From Marinomonas colpomeniae (GTDB lineage Bacteria; Pseudomonadota; Gammaproteobacteria; Pseudomonadales; Marinomonadaceae): a stretch of 64,000 nucleotides of DNA. Positions 49,291 through 58,409 of the stretch are shown here, piece by piece. The notes beneath the pieces are model-generated. The model saw only the letters and a program-made list of their open reading frames with translations. It did not search any database and was not told the DNA's origin. Position numbers and translations under genes: made by a program. Each line of letters begins with the position of its first letter. Position 1 is the first letter of the stretch. Where the stretch lies: assembly GCF_014803385.1 (NCBI RefSeq), contig NZ_JACYFC010000001.1, positions 454,136 through 518,135 on the forward strand, given 5' to 3'.

Positions 49291-50388
49291 ATGCTGCGTT
49301 GTACTTATTTTATATTGTCTGTTGTTTTATTGTCGGGGTGTATTTCCTCCGAAGACGGCATTACCAATCGAACTCTTGATTCTTTCCGAGGAGAATCAGC
49401 TTGCTACAATCGAGAGATTGAACCTTTCACTGCAGTCGTTGATACGCATTTACACTATCGACCTTTTAACGGTAAGGCGATTCCTTTTGATGAGATGAAT
49501 GCCTATTTGTCTAAAACCAGCGTGCGCTTTGTTAATGTTTACGGTATTGGCCAAATGCTGCCTGTTAATTCGTCTTGCTCTAATTACTTAAAATGCCCAG
49601 GTATTCCGGTTTTACCAACAACACGAAATGATTTTGTGAATGCCGAAAATATGGTGACATCTGCGCCTGATAATCTTCACCTTACCTTATCGATGACTTT
49701 TGCTGATTTATCGAATCCGAAACCGACGATCGAGCTGATGAAACTTTATGAAAAAAGATACCCAGGTTTGTTTCATTGGATGGGAGAAGTGAATTTGGTT
49801 AAGCAGGCACAGTTTAATAATCACCATGTTGCTGCTAGTTATCAGAACATCGAGCAATGGAATGATTTTATGGCAGAGCTTCGGGCAAGAAATTACCCAA
49901 TTACTATTCATTCCGATATAGGTAATGATAAGTCACCAACTTTATATTTGCCTTTAATGGAGCGGGCGTTAGCACGTTATCCAGATAATAAAATTGTATG
50001 GGCTCATTTGGGGATGTCACGAGAACAAACTAAGATGAAGGCTTCTGATCATATCGCCATTTTGTCACGACTGTTGGATGCTCACTCTAATTTGATGTTG
50101 GATATTTCATGGCGAATTTTAGACGATTATTATTTTAGTCAGTCTAATAACCAAGCTAAATATGTTGCCTTTTTGAATCAATATTCGACGCGTATTTTGC
50201 CCGGTTCTGACTTCGTAGCGTTCCGAAATAATACCTACAAGGTTTATCAAGACGAGCTGAATATTACTGGTCGTATACATAAATACCTTGATGATAATGC
50301 CTTTCGTAATATTGTCTTGGGTGAGAACTATTTCAAATTATTAAATCTAGATTATCAAGCGCCTGCAATTTGTTCATCAAACGAATAA
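49291..50388 (+). CDS. Amidohydrolase-family lipoprotein (TIM-barrel)
   Basis: A 365-residue protein: lipobox LSGC near Cys17 and a metal-dependent hydrolase fold with THLHYRPF (HxH metal site), MGEVNLVKQ, HSDIGND, WAHLGMSREQ and LPGSDFVAF. These match COG2159-type amidohydrolases. The substrate is unknown. ATG 49291 is chosen because AGGGTG lies upstream and the signal then begins correctly; the frame opens 24 codons earlier. Confidence 0.82.
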   Translation: MLRCTYFILSVVLLSGCISSEDGITNRTLDSFRGESACYNREIEPFTAVVDTHLHYRPFNGKAIPFDEMNAYLSKTSVRFVNVYGIGQMLPVNSSCSNYLKCPGIPVLPTTRNDFVNAENMVTSAPDNLHLTLSMTFADLSNPKPTIELMKLYEKRYPGLFHWMGEVNLVKQAQFNNHHVAASYQNIEQWNDFMAELRARNYPITIHSDIGNDKSPTLYLPLMERALARYPDNKIVWAHLGMSREQTKMKASDHIAILSRLLDAHSNLMLDISWRILDDYYFSQSNNQAKYVAFLNQYSTRILPGSDFVAFRNNTYKVYQDELNITGRIHKYLDDNAFRNIVLGENYFKLLNLDYQAPAICSSNE

Positions 50389-50427
50389 AGCCGTTTTTGT
50401 GTTCGTCTAAGTGGTATCCTGTGACGT

Positions 50428-50715
50428 ATGAATATTAAATTAAATAATATATTAGAACCAGAAGTAGCATGTTCTAATTGCCAAGCGTCTTGTTGTCGTA
50501 TGGAAGTAATGATCATCACTGACACTGGCGTGCCAGAAGAGCATATTCAAGTAGATGAATGGGGTGGTGAAACCATGCTTAGATTGGATGATGGTTGGTG
50601 CTCAGCCGTTGATAGAGAAACGTACTTTTGTACTATTTACGAGAATCGCCCTTGGATTTGTCGTGAATTTGAAATGGGTTCTTATGAATGCCAAGATGAA
50701 TTCGAGAAGGCTTAA
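50428..50715 (+). CDS. YkgJ-family cysteine-cluster protein
   Basis: A 95-residue protein with Cys clusters near the N terminus (ACSNCQASCCRMEV) and the C terminus (CTIYENRPWICREFE), the YkgJ (CxxCxxxCC) pattern, probably binding a Zn or Fe-S centre. Function unknown. It lies 39 bp after the amidohydrolase gene and 2 bp before the thioredoxin gene. Confidence 0.87.
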   Translation: MNIKLNNILEPEVACSNCQASCCRMEVMIITDTGVPEEHIQVDEWGGETMLRLDDGWCSAVDRETYFCTIYENRPWICREFEMGSYECQDEFEKA

Positions 50716-50717
50716 GA

Positions 50718-51062
50718 ATGAAAACACCCATAATCGCCATGACGATAGGTTTTAACGCAGACTATTCACAAAGCGAGCCAAGTGTTGATGATATTCAGAC
50801 ATTATCTGGTGTGGTGTTGTTGGAATTTGGTGCGCCCTGGTGTGGTCATTGTCAGGCTGCACATTCTTCAATTAAAGAGGCAATGAAAGACCATGCTGAA
50901 CTGGCTCATATCAAAATATTTGATGGTAAAGGGAAGCGACTGGGCCGACAGTTTGGTGTAAAACTTTGGCCAACCTTAATTGTTTTAGTAAATGGGCAAG
51001 AAGTTGAGCGTGCTATCCGTATTACTTCAGTAGATGAAGTACGTTCTTTACTAGTTTATTAA
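50718..51062 (+). CDS. Thioredoxin-family protein with CGHC site
   Basis: A 114-residue thioredoxin fold with active site WCGHC (Cys42/Cys45), the PDI-like variant, and cis-Pro in KLWPTLIVL. No signal peptide is visible, so cytoplasmic. It is 2 bp from the YkgJ-type gene and may act on it or share its redox state. ATG 50739 is an alternative start. Confidence 0.9.
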   Translation: MKTPIIAMTIGFNADYSQSEPSVDDIQTLSGVVLLEFGAPWCGHCQAAHSSIKEAMKDHAELAHIKIFDGKGKRLGRQFGVKLWPTLIVLVNGQEVERAIRITSVDEVRSLLVY

Positions 51063-51100
51063 TATGTTTATCTAAAATGTTTTTTTAAAGGTAAGAATGC

Positions 51101-52036
51101 ATGAATTCAAAGATAAAGGTCTTGTTTAGTATTAGTCTTTCTTACTTTTTTTTCTCACCTATTATGGCGGCGAGCGAATTAGCCGAGGGCAACACTCCAT
51201 CCTTTTCGCAGGCATCTTTTTATCAAACTTTAAGCGCCAGCCAGCCATCATTAGAGAACAGAATTTCAGCCTTAAGTGCGACCTTGTTAGGGGCTCCTTA
51301 CGCTGGAGGGAGTTTAGGTGAAGGTCCGCAGGGGAAATATGACAAAGAGCCTTTGACTCGTTTTGATGAATTCGACTGTACAACTTATATTGAAACAGTA
51401 TTGGCTGGCGCTATGTCAGATTCTGTTTATGATTTCATGCCTAAATTAATGGCATTACGTTACAAAAATAGCGATGTATCTTTTGTGACTCGTAACCATT
51501 TTCCTAGTTTAGATTGGGTTCCAAACAATCAAGACAAGCTGGACGATATGACGGCGTTTGTGGCTGGTGATTTGGTGAAAGTTGCATCGGCGACGATCGA
51601 TAAATCAGCATGGTATAAAAGGATTAATAATAAGGTTGTTGCATGTAAAAAAGGTAATGATGATTGTGACGCTTTATTGACTCGATTGCATTCGGAAGGT
51701 GATGCGTTTGTGCCCGAACTTGCTACATTAAATTATGTTCCTTTGACCGCTTTGTATCTCGATGGAAAGATTATTAACCAAGCTTTGTTGGATCGTATTT
51801 CTTCTGGCAATGTGATTAATATGGTTCGACCTGATTGGTCATTAAAAAAATGGATTGGTACCAATATGAATGTATCTCACCAAGGTATTGCTATACGTAA
51901 AGACGGAGAATTATTTCTTCGTCATGCAAGTGTAGTGTACAAAAAAGTTATTGATGAAAGCTTTATAGAGTACTTTTCTCGCTACACAAACACGTCGTCT
52001 TTAAAAGGATTTAACGTTCAAGCGCTAAAGCCTTAA
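51101..52036 (+). CDS. DUF1460 (NlpC/P60-like amidase) protein
   Basis: A 311-residue secreted protein: signal (about 1-23) and a DUF1460 domain with the likely catalytic Cys93 in EFDCTTYIETV, an internal RNHFPSLDW, and a late His in VSHQGIAIRK. The family is related to N-acetylmuramoyl-L-alanine amidase/papain-like peptidases, acting on cell wall. It follows the thioredoxin gene by 38 bp. Confidence 0.88.
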   Translation: MNSKIKVLFSISLSYFFFSPIMAASELAEGNTPSFSQASFYQTLSASQPSLENRISALSATLLGAPYAGGSLGEGPQGKYDKEPLTRFDEFDCTTYIETVLAGAMSDSVYDFMPKLMALRYKNSDVSFVTRNHFPSLDWVPNNQDKLDDMTAFVAGDLVKVASATIDKSAWYKRINNKVVACKKGNDDCDALLTRLHSEGDAFVPELATLNYVPLTALYLDGKIINQALLDRISSGNVINMVRPDWSLKKWIGTNMNVSHQGIAIRKDGELFLRHASVVYKKVIDESFIEYFSRYTNTSSLKGFNVQALKP

Positions 52037-52217
52037 TAGTATATTGACGTTTTTTCACTATTCTTTAAAGCATAAAAAATAACCATTGTGTTGTCTTAAC
52101 TTCCTTCTATAATGCGCCTATATTTTTGCCTTGGAACAGTCTGTATTGCTTTTGAATAGAGACTTTCAGCGCATTTCCTTTCGTTTTCTTAATGACCTTT
52201 CAATAATAGAGAAAAAA

Positions 52218-53495
52218 ATGAGTGATGTATTCAGTATTGGCTTATTAATTATTGCCGGTGCTTTGTTCGCGATGTCGGAAATTGGTATGGCAGCGGCTAG
52301 GAAAATTAAATTACGAGTGATGGCAGATGAAGGAAATCTAAAAGCTCAAGCCGTTCTAAAGTTGCAGCAAAAACCTGGTGCTTTTTTTGCGATGATCCAA
52401 ATAGCGCTAAATGCGATTGCTATTTTAGGCGGTATTATTGGCGAACAAACACTTACACCACATCTGAAAAAAGTTGTGAGTTTGATTTATGCTGGTCCTT
52501 TGTTAGATCAGGTGAGTTTTGTTGTGTCGTTTCTTGTTCTTACCTCGTTATTTATTTTATTCGCTGATTTATTGCCAAAACGTTTAGCTATGATCATGCC
52601 GGAAGCGATAGCCATTCGTATGGTAACACCTATGCTTTGGGTGACTTTTTTGCTAACACCAGTAGTGTTTTTATTTAACGGTTTAACCAACATGGTTTTA
52701 CGTTTATTTAATGTGCCTATTGAGCGCCAAGAAGTGGTCACCACAGAAGATATTGTTGCCATGATGGAAGCAGGCGCAGAAGACGGCAGTCTACAGCGTC
52801 AAGAATATCAATTGATTGGTAACGTATTCGAATTAGAGACACGTAATATTTCTAGTACTATGACACCTCGTGATCAAATTATTTATTTTGATATTGATGA
52901 TAATAGTGAAGAAATTAGTCAAAAAATTATTGATCACCCTCATAATGACTTTTTGGTTTGTAACGGTAGCTTAGACAAGATCGAAGGCATTATTGAATCC
53001 AAAGAGATTTTACGTTTGGTTTTGAAAGGTGAACCAGCTCAAATTAAGCCAGAAAAAATTGATAAAGACGTTTTCTATTTACCTGAAACACTTACACTTT
53101 CAGAAGCCTTAAATGCTTTTAGAGTGGCTTCGCAAGCCTTTGCAGTGATAGTGAATGAATACGCGACAATTGTTGGTATTGTGACAGTGAAAGATTTATT
53201 AGGCGGTTTTATGGGGGAGTTGTTAACGCCGCATGATGAAGAACAAATTGTACAGCGTGATGCGAACTCATGGCTGATTGAAGGTTTAACGCCAATTAAC
53301 GATGTTATGCGTAGCTTAAATATCGAAGAGTTTCCGGATCGAGTTCAATATGAAACGTTAGGTGGTTTTATTACTTACAGTTTGAAGCGTTTGCCAAAGC
53401 GTACTGATTTTTATGTTCATGAAGGCTACAAGTTTGAAGTGTTAGACCTTGAGGGCGTGCGAGTCGAACAGTTATTAGTGACTAAACTAAAATGA
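52218..53495 (+). CDS. CNNM/CorC-type hemolysin-family membrane protein
   Basis: A 425-residue protein: DUF21 membrane domain (about 1-190, four hydrophobic segments), CBS pair (about 205-330, SSTMTPRDQIIYFD, IEGIIESKEILRLV), and CorC_HlyC domain at the end (SWLIEGLTPINDV, YETLGGFITY). The family handles Mg2+/Co2+ or divalent cation homeostasis. ATG 52218 is preferred; the frame opens 29 codons earlier without membrane-like sequence. Confidence 0.9.
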   Translation: MSDVFSIGLLIIAGALFAMSEIGMAAARKIKLRVMADEGNLKAQAVLKLQQKPGAFFAMIQIALNAIAILGGIIGEQTLTPHLKKVVSLIYAGPLLDQVSFVVSFLVLTSLFILFADLLPKRLAMIMPEAIAIRMVTPMLWVTFLLTPVVFLFNGLTNMVLRLFNVPIERQEVVTTEDIVAMMEAGAEDGSLQRQEYQLIGNVFELETRNISSTMTPRDQIIYFDIDDNSEEISQKIIDHPHNDFLVCNGSLDKIEGIIESKEILRLVLKGEPAQIKPEKIDKDVFYLPETLTLSEALNAFRVASQAFAVIVNEYATIVGIVTVKDLLGGFMGELLTPHDEEQIVQRDANSWLIEGLTPINDVMRSLNIEEFPDRVQYETLGGFITYSLKRLPKRTDFYVHEGYKFEVLDLEGVRVEQLLVTKLK

Positions 53496-53690
53496 TTTTT
53501 TGCGTTTTCTAAGTCTCGTTTAAGAAGACTGATCGAAATGTGAGTGTTACTTAATCAAGTATAAAGGTTTTATCCCTCGACTTTAGGCCGTTAAGTCTCT
53601 ATATTCGCACCCCTTTGTGTTTATCTTTTGTACGCTTATTTGGCGACGAACGTAAAACGGTTTTCTCTTACTTTTTCTCAGGGCTTTCTT

Positions 53691-55277
53691 TTGATTTCCA
53701 CAGCAAACATCACCATGCAATTTGGCGCAACGCCATTGTTCGAAAATATTTCCGCTAAATTTGGCAACGGCAACCGCTACGGTTTGATCGGTGCTAACGG
53801 CTGTGGCAAATCTACTTTTATGAAAATTTTGAGTGGAGAACTTGTTCCAACGTCTGGCAATGTATCTATTACGCCAGGTGAAAAAGTGGGTACCTTAAGC
53901 CAGGATCAATTTGCTTTCGAAGAGTATTCCGTTGTTGACGCTGTGATAATGGGCGATGTTGCATTATGGGAAATTAAACAAGAACGCGATGCTATTTACT
54001 CTAAAGCAGAAATGAGCGAAGCAGATGGTATGCGTGCCGGTGAATTAGAAGCTGACTTTGCTGAAATGGATGGTTACAGCGCAGAAAGTCGTGCTGGTGA
54101 TATTCTGCTAGAAGCAGGTATTGAAGAAGAATTTCACTTTGGTTTGATGAGCCAAGTCGCACCGGGTTGGAAGTTACGTGTGTTATTAGCACAGGCTTTG
54201 TTTGCTAACCCAGATATATTGTTACTGGATGAGCCAACAAATAACTTGGATATTCATACTATCAACTGGTTGGCTGGTGTATTGAACCAGCGCAAATGCA
54301 CCATGATTATTATTTCCCATGACCGTCATTTCTTGAACTCTGTGTGTACTCACATGGCGGACATCGATTTTGGTGAGCTAAGAGTTTACCCAGGTAACTA
54401 CGAATACTTCATGGAAGCGTCATCTTTGATTCGTGAGCAGTTACTGACAGAAAATGCGAAGAAAAGTGCGGAAATCGACGACTTGCAGGCCTTTGTTAAC
54501 CGTTTCTCTGCTAATGCATCGAAAGCTAAGCAAGCCAGCTCTCGTGCGAAAAAACTAGATAAAATTGAGTTGTCAGAAGTTAAACAATCTAGCCGTATGA
54601 CACCATCAATCAGTTTCAAACAAGATAAGAAACTTCACCGTCAGGCTTTAATTCTTGAAGGCCTTGCCCATGGTTATGAAGACGAGATGCTCTTTACTGG
54701 TGGCGATATCATTCTGGACGCTGGTGCTCGTCTTGCAATTATTGGTGAGAATGGCGCAGGTAAAACAACCTTTCTACGTTGCTTAATGAATGACATAGAA
54801 GCTAAGCAAGGCGAAATTAAATGGGCTGAAAATGCAGTCATTGGTTATTGCCCGCAGGACAGTACGGAGGACTTTAACTCTGATTTAACCTTGTTTGATT
54901 GGATGTCAAAATGGCGTACGGTTAAGCATGATGATCTAAAAGTACGCGCCATGTTAGGTCGTTTGTTATTTACTGCAGATGACTTTAATAAAAAAGTACG
55001 TGTATGTTCCGGTGGTGAAAAGAACCGTCTGTTGTTTGGTAAGCTAATGATGATGGACTTAAACGTTTTGATCATGGATGAGCCCACTAACCACATGGAC
55101 ATGGAAGCTATTGAAGCTTTGAATAATGCGTTAATTGACTTTGACGGTACCTTGATATTTGTCAGTCATGACCGAGCGTTCGTATCTTCTTTGGCGAAAC
55201 GTGTTATCGAAATTAAAGACAATAAAGTTATTGATTTTCAAGGTACTTACGATGAATACCTTGCGCATCAAGGCTAG
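53691..55277 (+). CDS. ybiT: ABC-F ATPase, YbiT type
   Basis: A 528-residue protein with two ABC domains: Walker [12 protein letters not shown] and [11 protein letters not shown], Walker [13 protein letters not shown] and [12 protein letters not shown], and second-domain signature CSGGEKNR; the first signature is the [10 protein letters not shown] form of YbiT. No membrane part. ABC-F proteins act on the ribosome. The start is TTG 53691, after AGGG; the frame opens upstream, but those residues are not conserved-looking. Confidence 0.94.
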   Translation: MISTANITMQFGATPLFENISAKFGNGNRYGLIGANGCGKSTFMKILSGELVPTSGNVSITPGEKVGTLSQDQFAFEEYSVVDAVIMGDVALWEIKQERDAIYSKAEMSEADGMRAGELEADFAEMDGYSAESRAGDILLEAGIEEEFHFGLMSQVAPGWKLRVLLAQALFANPDILLLDEPTNNLDIHTINWLAGVLNQRKCTMIIISHDRHFLNSVCTHMADIDFGELRVYPGNYEYFMEASSLIREQLLTENAKKSAEIDDLQAFVNRFSANASKAKQASSRAKKLDKIELSEVKQSSRMTPSISFKQDKKLHRQALILEGLAHGYEDEMLFTGGDIILDAGARLAIIGENGAGKTTFLRCLMNDIEAKQGEIKWAENAVIGYCPQDSTEDFNSDLTLFDWMSKWRTVKHDDLKVRAMLGRLLFTADDFNKKVRVCSGGEKNRLLFGKLMMMDLNVLIMDEPTNHMDMEAIEALNNALIDFDGTLIFVSHDRAFVSSLAKRVIEIKDNKVIDFQGTYDEYLAHQG

Positions 55278-55303
55278 CTTTATTGGCACTAAAGAATAAT
55301 TTT

Positions 55304-55340
55304 AAAGCCGTTTTCTAATTATTTAGAAAGCGGCTTTTTT
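55304..55340 (+). terminator. Terminator after ybiT
   Basis: Arms AAAGCCGTTTTCTAA (55304-55318) and TTAGAAAGCGGCTTT (55323-55337) pair with one G-T wobble, then a T-run. It lies 27 bp after the stop. Confidence 0.9.
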
Positions 55341-55440
55341 ATGACCTTTAAGCTTGCTCAAGTTCTTGTATATGTGTTTTTATCAACTTACTTAGATTAC
55401 TTTTAAGTAAGTGTGTTAGTCAGTAAAGGGAAGGTGTTTT

Positions 55441-55848
55441 TTGGATATCGAAGCGGTAAAGGCATATTTACTATCCAAGCCGGAGTCAGGTGAGTCTTAT
55501 CCATTTGATGGCAGAGCAGGTGTGTTCAAAGTACAAAATAAAATGTTTGCCTTACTGATTAAAAACCAAGGTAAGCAACTTCTCAATGTGAAGTGCGACC
55601 CTGATCACGCGCTAGAGTTGCGTAGCATTTTTACCGAGGTTATTCCTGCATACCATATGAATAAGCGCCATTGGAATTCAATTATTATCGAAGGACACCT
55701 ATCTGATGAAGAGATGCCTGATGGAGAAATACAACGACTTATTGATCACTCTTACGCTTTAGTTGTAAAAGGGTTAAAAAAATCCATCCGAGAAGGGTTG
55801 GAGGTTCGATATGGTAAGCCCACTTTGTATGCGGGTTCACTTGATTAA
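55441..55848 (+). CDS. MmcQ/YjbR-family protein
   Basis: A 135-residue protein of the YjbR fold: an N-terminal helix pair (YLLSKPESGESYPFDG), KMFALL, VKCDPDHALELRS and NKRHWNSIII. Function unknown; a DNA-binding-like fold is described for the family. The start is TTG 55441 with GGGAAGG upstream. It is followed 23 bp later by the GFA-family gene, so probably an operon. Confidence 0.9.
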   Translation: MDIEAVKAYLLSKPESGESYPFDGRAGVFKVQNKMFALLIKNQGKQLLNVKCDPDHALELRSIFTEVIPAYHMNKRHWNSIIIEGHLSDEEMPDGEIQRLIDHSYALVVKGLKKSIREGLEVRYGKPTLYAGSLD

Positions 55849-55871
55849 AAATAAAATAAGAGGAAATGGAA

Positions 55872-56273
55872 ATGTTGAAAGGTAGCTGTCTTTGTAATGG
55901 TATTCAGTATGAAATTGATAGTGAACTGGGCAAAATCATGCAGTGCCATTGTCAAAAATGTCGCAAAGCGAATGGCAGTGCGTTTGCGGTCAATGCACCG
56001 ATTCCCAGTCAATCTTTCAAATACATCAAAGGTGAAGAGTTAACGAGCGAGTTTGAGTCGACTCCTGGTGTTTTTCGTGTATTTTGTTCACGATGCGCAT
56101 CACCGCTTTACAGTCGTCGACCAGCAGAGCCAGAAATCCTTAGATTACGAATTGGAACGTTAGATACTCCGCTTACTACAAAGCCTGCTATGCATATTTT
56201 TGTAGGTTCAAAAGCAGAGTGGAATGAAGTGACAGGCAACATTCCACAGTATGACGAGCGACCTATTAGCTAA
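55872..56273 (+). CDS. GFA-family zinc protein (glutathione-dependent formaldehyde-activating type)
   Basis: A 133-residue protein with the GFA Cys pattern: GSCLCNGIQYEI, MQCHCQKCRKANGSAFA, and FCSRCASPLYSR. These bind structural and catalytic zinc. Specific substrate unknown; most members are not true formaldehyde-activating enzymes. ATG 55872 fits GAGG spacing better than ATG 55866. Confidence 0.88.
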   Translation: MLKGSCLCNGIQYEIDSELGKIMQCHCQKCRKANGSAFAVNAPIPSQSFKYIKGEELTSEFESTPGVFRVFCSRCASPLYSRRPAEPEILRLRIGTLDTPLTTKPAMHIFVGSKAEWNEVTGNIPQYDERPIS

Positions 56274-56311
56274 ATTACTAGCATGTGTTAGTGTTCATTT
56301 TTGAAAGATAT

Positions 56312-56345
56312 AAAAAAGCCAATAACTTAAGTTATTGGCTTTTTT
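56312..56345. terminator. Bidirectional terminator (34-bp perfect palindrome)
   Basis: A 34-bp perfect palindrome with arms of AAAAAAGCCAATAACTT and complement. A/T runs on both ends let it serve the GFA gene (+) and the convergent chemoreceptor (-). Confidence 0.94.
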
Positions 56346-56407
56346 TAGTGCTTGTTAATTAATTTTTAATGAGTTTCTTCATTGAGAGAGAGGTCTCGAA
56401 ATTATCC

Positions 56408-58045
56408 TTATAATTTAAACGTCGACATCACTTCTTGGGTTTGTTTAGACGTTTCTGCAAGCGACTCGCTGGTCAGATTATTTTGTTGCACTTGTAAGCT
56501 AGCTTGAGCGGAAAGCTCAACGACTTTTTCGTTAAGTACATTTAACTGTTGAACCGCTTCACTTTGCATTGTGACACTTTGTATCACTGTATTACTGGCT
56601 CTGTTTATGTCATCCACAGAGGTAGCAATGTCTTGCAAATATTGTGTCGTGAGAGTGATTTCTTCGGTTGTTCTTTGTGATTGCTGATGACTTTCAGTAA
56701 TACGGATTTCCGCTTCTTTTGCACCAGTTTGCAGTTTGCTTATCATGGCTTGGATTTCATCTGTTGATGCTTGTGTACGACTTGCTAGTCCACGTACTTC
56801 ATCCGCCACGACGGCAAAGCCTCGGCCTTGCTCACCAGCTCGGGCCGCTTCAATCGCTGCATTTAATGCCAATAGATTTGTTTGTTCTGAAATGGCACTG
56901 ATAACGTCGAGTACAGACTCTATAGTTTGTGATTGTTCTGCCAGTTGTACGACGGTTTTTAAGCCTTCTTCCAGTTCATGAGACAGTTTTTCGAGAGAGT
57001 TAACTGTTTGTTTGATCGACTCTTGCCCTGTACGAGTTTTGTCCACTGCCGCTTGTGCCGACACAATAGTAGATTGAGTTGTTTCTATTACTTCACCCTT
57101 GAAGCTGTCAACGTCTTTTATTGTGTCTGTCATCTGAGCGAACATGCCTTCACGTTCTTGAGTAATGACTTTAGTTTTTCCAGCAACAGTTCTTAGTTCC
57201 TGACTTTTACTCTCTACTTCCTGATTAAGTAAAACAGCTTTTGTTAAGGTCTTCGAAAGACGATCAACAAAGGTATTATAATTAGCCGCAATTTTTGTGA
57301 GTTGATCGTTTCCAGATTCAGTTAGACGGGCAGTTAAGTCACCATCACCATGAGAAATATTTTCCATAGCGGTTTTTATTTGAATAATAGGCAGCAAGAT
57401 AGAACGCACAATCAAAAAGGACAACAGTATTGAGATAAAAATAACAATACCGCTTATCGTACCTAGTTTGATGGCTTCTTTATTAAATTGAGCATCAACA
57501 TCGTCTAAGTAAATACCTGAGCCAATAATCCATCCCCAAGGTTCAAAGCCTTGAACATAAGATATTTTTTCAACAGGTTGCTCGTTGCCGGGTTTTGGCC
57601 ATAAGTAATCGACAAAGCCTGCTTTTTGAGCTTTAACTACTTTCACAAATTCAGTAAAGATTTTCTTTCCATTTATATCTTTTAAATCTTTTAAATCTTT
57701 ACCATCTAATGCAGGGTTAACACCATGCATTATCATTGTGGAGTTATAATCATTTATCCAAAAATATTCAGTCTCTGAGTAGCGAGTGCCTTTTATTGTC
57801 TCCATCGCATAGCGCTGGGCTTCTTCTTTACTAAGCTCACCAGACTGCTGAAGTTTATGAAAATGATTTAAAACACCAGATGCCGTTTCAATAACATGTT
57901 TAGTCTGAGCATATTTTTCGTTCATTAAGGATTGTTTATTGGCCGTTAGACTTGAATAAACGACGAATAAAAGCCCTAAAGAAAAGAAGGAAACTAGGCT
58001 GATTAAGCGTAGATTTATTGGGAATTTACGTAACGTGTTGATCAT
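56408..58045 (-). CDS. Methyl-accepting chemotaxis protein with sCache sensor
   Basis: A 545-residue receptor: membrane helix (about 12-30), single-Cache domain (about 33-190, with [36 protein letters not shown]), second helix (about 193-215), HAMP, and a signalling coiled coil with the intact tip [21 protein letters not shown]. The Cache type often binds short organic acids. Monocistronic and convergent to the GFA gene. Confidence 0.94.
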   Translation of the reverse strand: MINTLRKFPINLRLISLVSFFSLGLLFVVYSSLTANKQSLMNEKYAQTKHVIETASGVLNHFHKLQQSGELSKEEAQRYAMETIKGTRYSETEYFWINDYNSTMIMHGVNPALDGKDLKDLKDINGKKIFTEFVKVVKAQKAGFVDYLWPKPGNEQPVEKISYVQGFEPWGWIIGSGIYLDDVDAQFNKEAIKLGTISGIVIFISILLSFLIVRSILLPIIQIKTAMENISHGDGDLTARLTESGNDQLTKIAANYNTFVDRLSKTLTKAVLLNQEVESKSQELRTVAGKTKVITQEREGMFAQMTDTIKDVDSFKGEVIETTQSTIVSAQAAVDKTRTGQESIKQTVNSLEKLSHELEEGLKTVVQLAEQSQTIESVLDVISAISEQTNLLALNAAIEAARAGEQGRGFAVVADEVRGLASRTQASTDEIQAMISKLQTGAKEAEIRITESHQQSQRTTEEITLTTQYLQDIATSVDDINRASNTVIQSVTMQSEAVQQLNVLNEKVVELSAQASLQVQQNNLTSESLAETSKQTQEVMSTFKL

Positions 58046-58409
58046 GATAGTACCCTCAAAGGCATTAATTTTAATTATTTTAGTCGCTCGGAGATTTAGT
58101 TCTCTAATAGTATTTTGTTATTTTTAGTTAATATTTCTTTTTTTGAGAATCTTTATCAAGATTCATCTTATTTATTATTAACTTAAGTCGATATCTCTTA
58201 CTTACATACATGTTTCATATAATCATAATGCCACCTAATTGTCATTTTTATGTCACGTTTTCGCGATAGGTTTAGAGAGTGACTTCCTTTTGCAGGGGGA
58301 AGTTTTTTGAACAGTCAGCGTAAATGTAATCCGTTTTTATGAGGTTGTGACGCAATAAAGCAGGATTGCTAAGCGGCGACCATCTATCAAAATAATATAG
58401 GGCAGTATT
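58046..58409. other. 364-bp region between chemoreceptor and phoX
   Basis: It holds the Pho box (58239-58256), an AT-rich stretch, and a small inverted repeat (GAATCTT-TATC-AAGATTC, 58147-58164) of unknown role. No gene-like frame. Confidence 0.6.
58239..58256 (+). promoter_or_regulatory. Pho box upstream of phoX
   Basis: TTGTCAT-TTTT-ATGTCAC: two 7-bp half sites with a 4-bp gap, exactly the PhoB layout (consensus CTGTCAT-N4-CTGTCAY). A -10-like TAGGTT follows 10 bp downstream (58267-58272), as expected for a PhoB class promoter lacking a -35. It lies about 154 bp before phoX. Confidence 0.85.
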
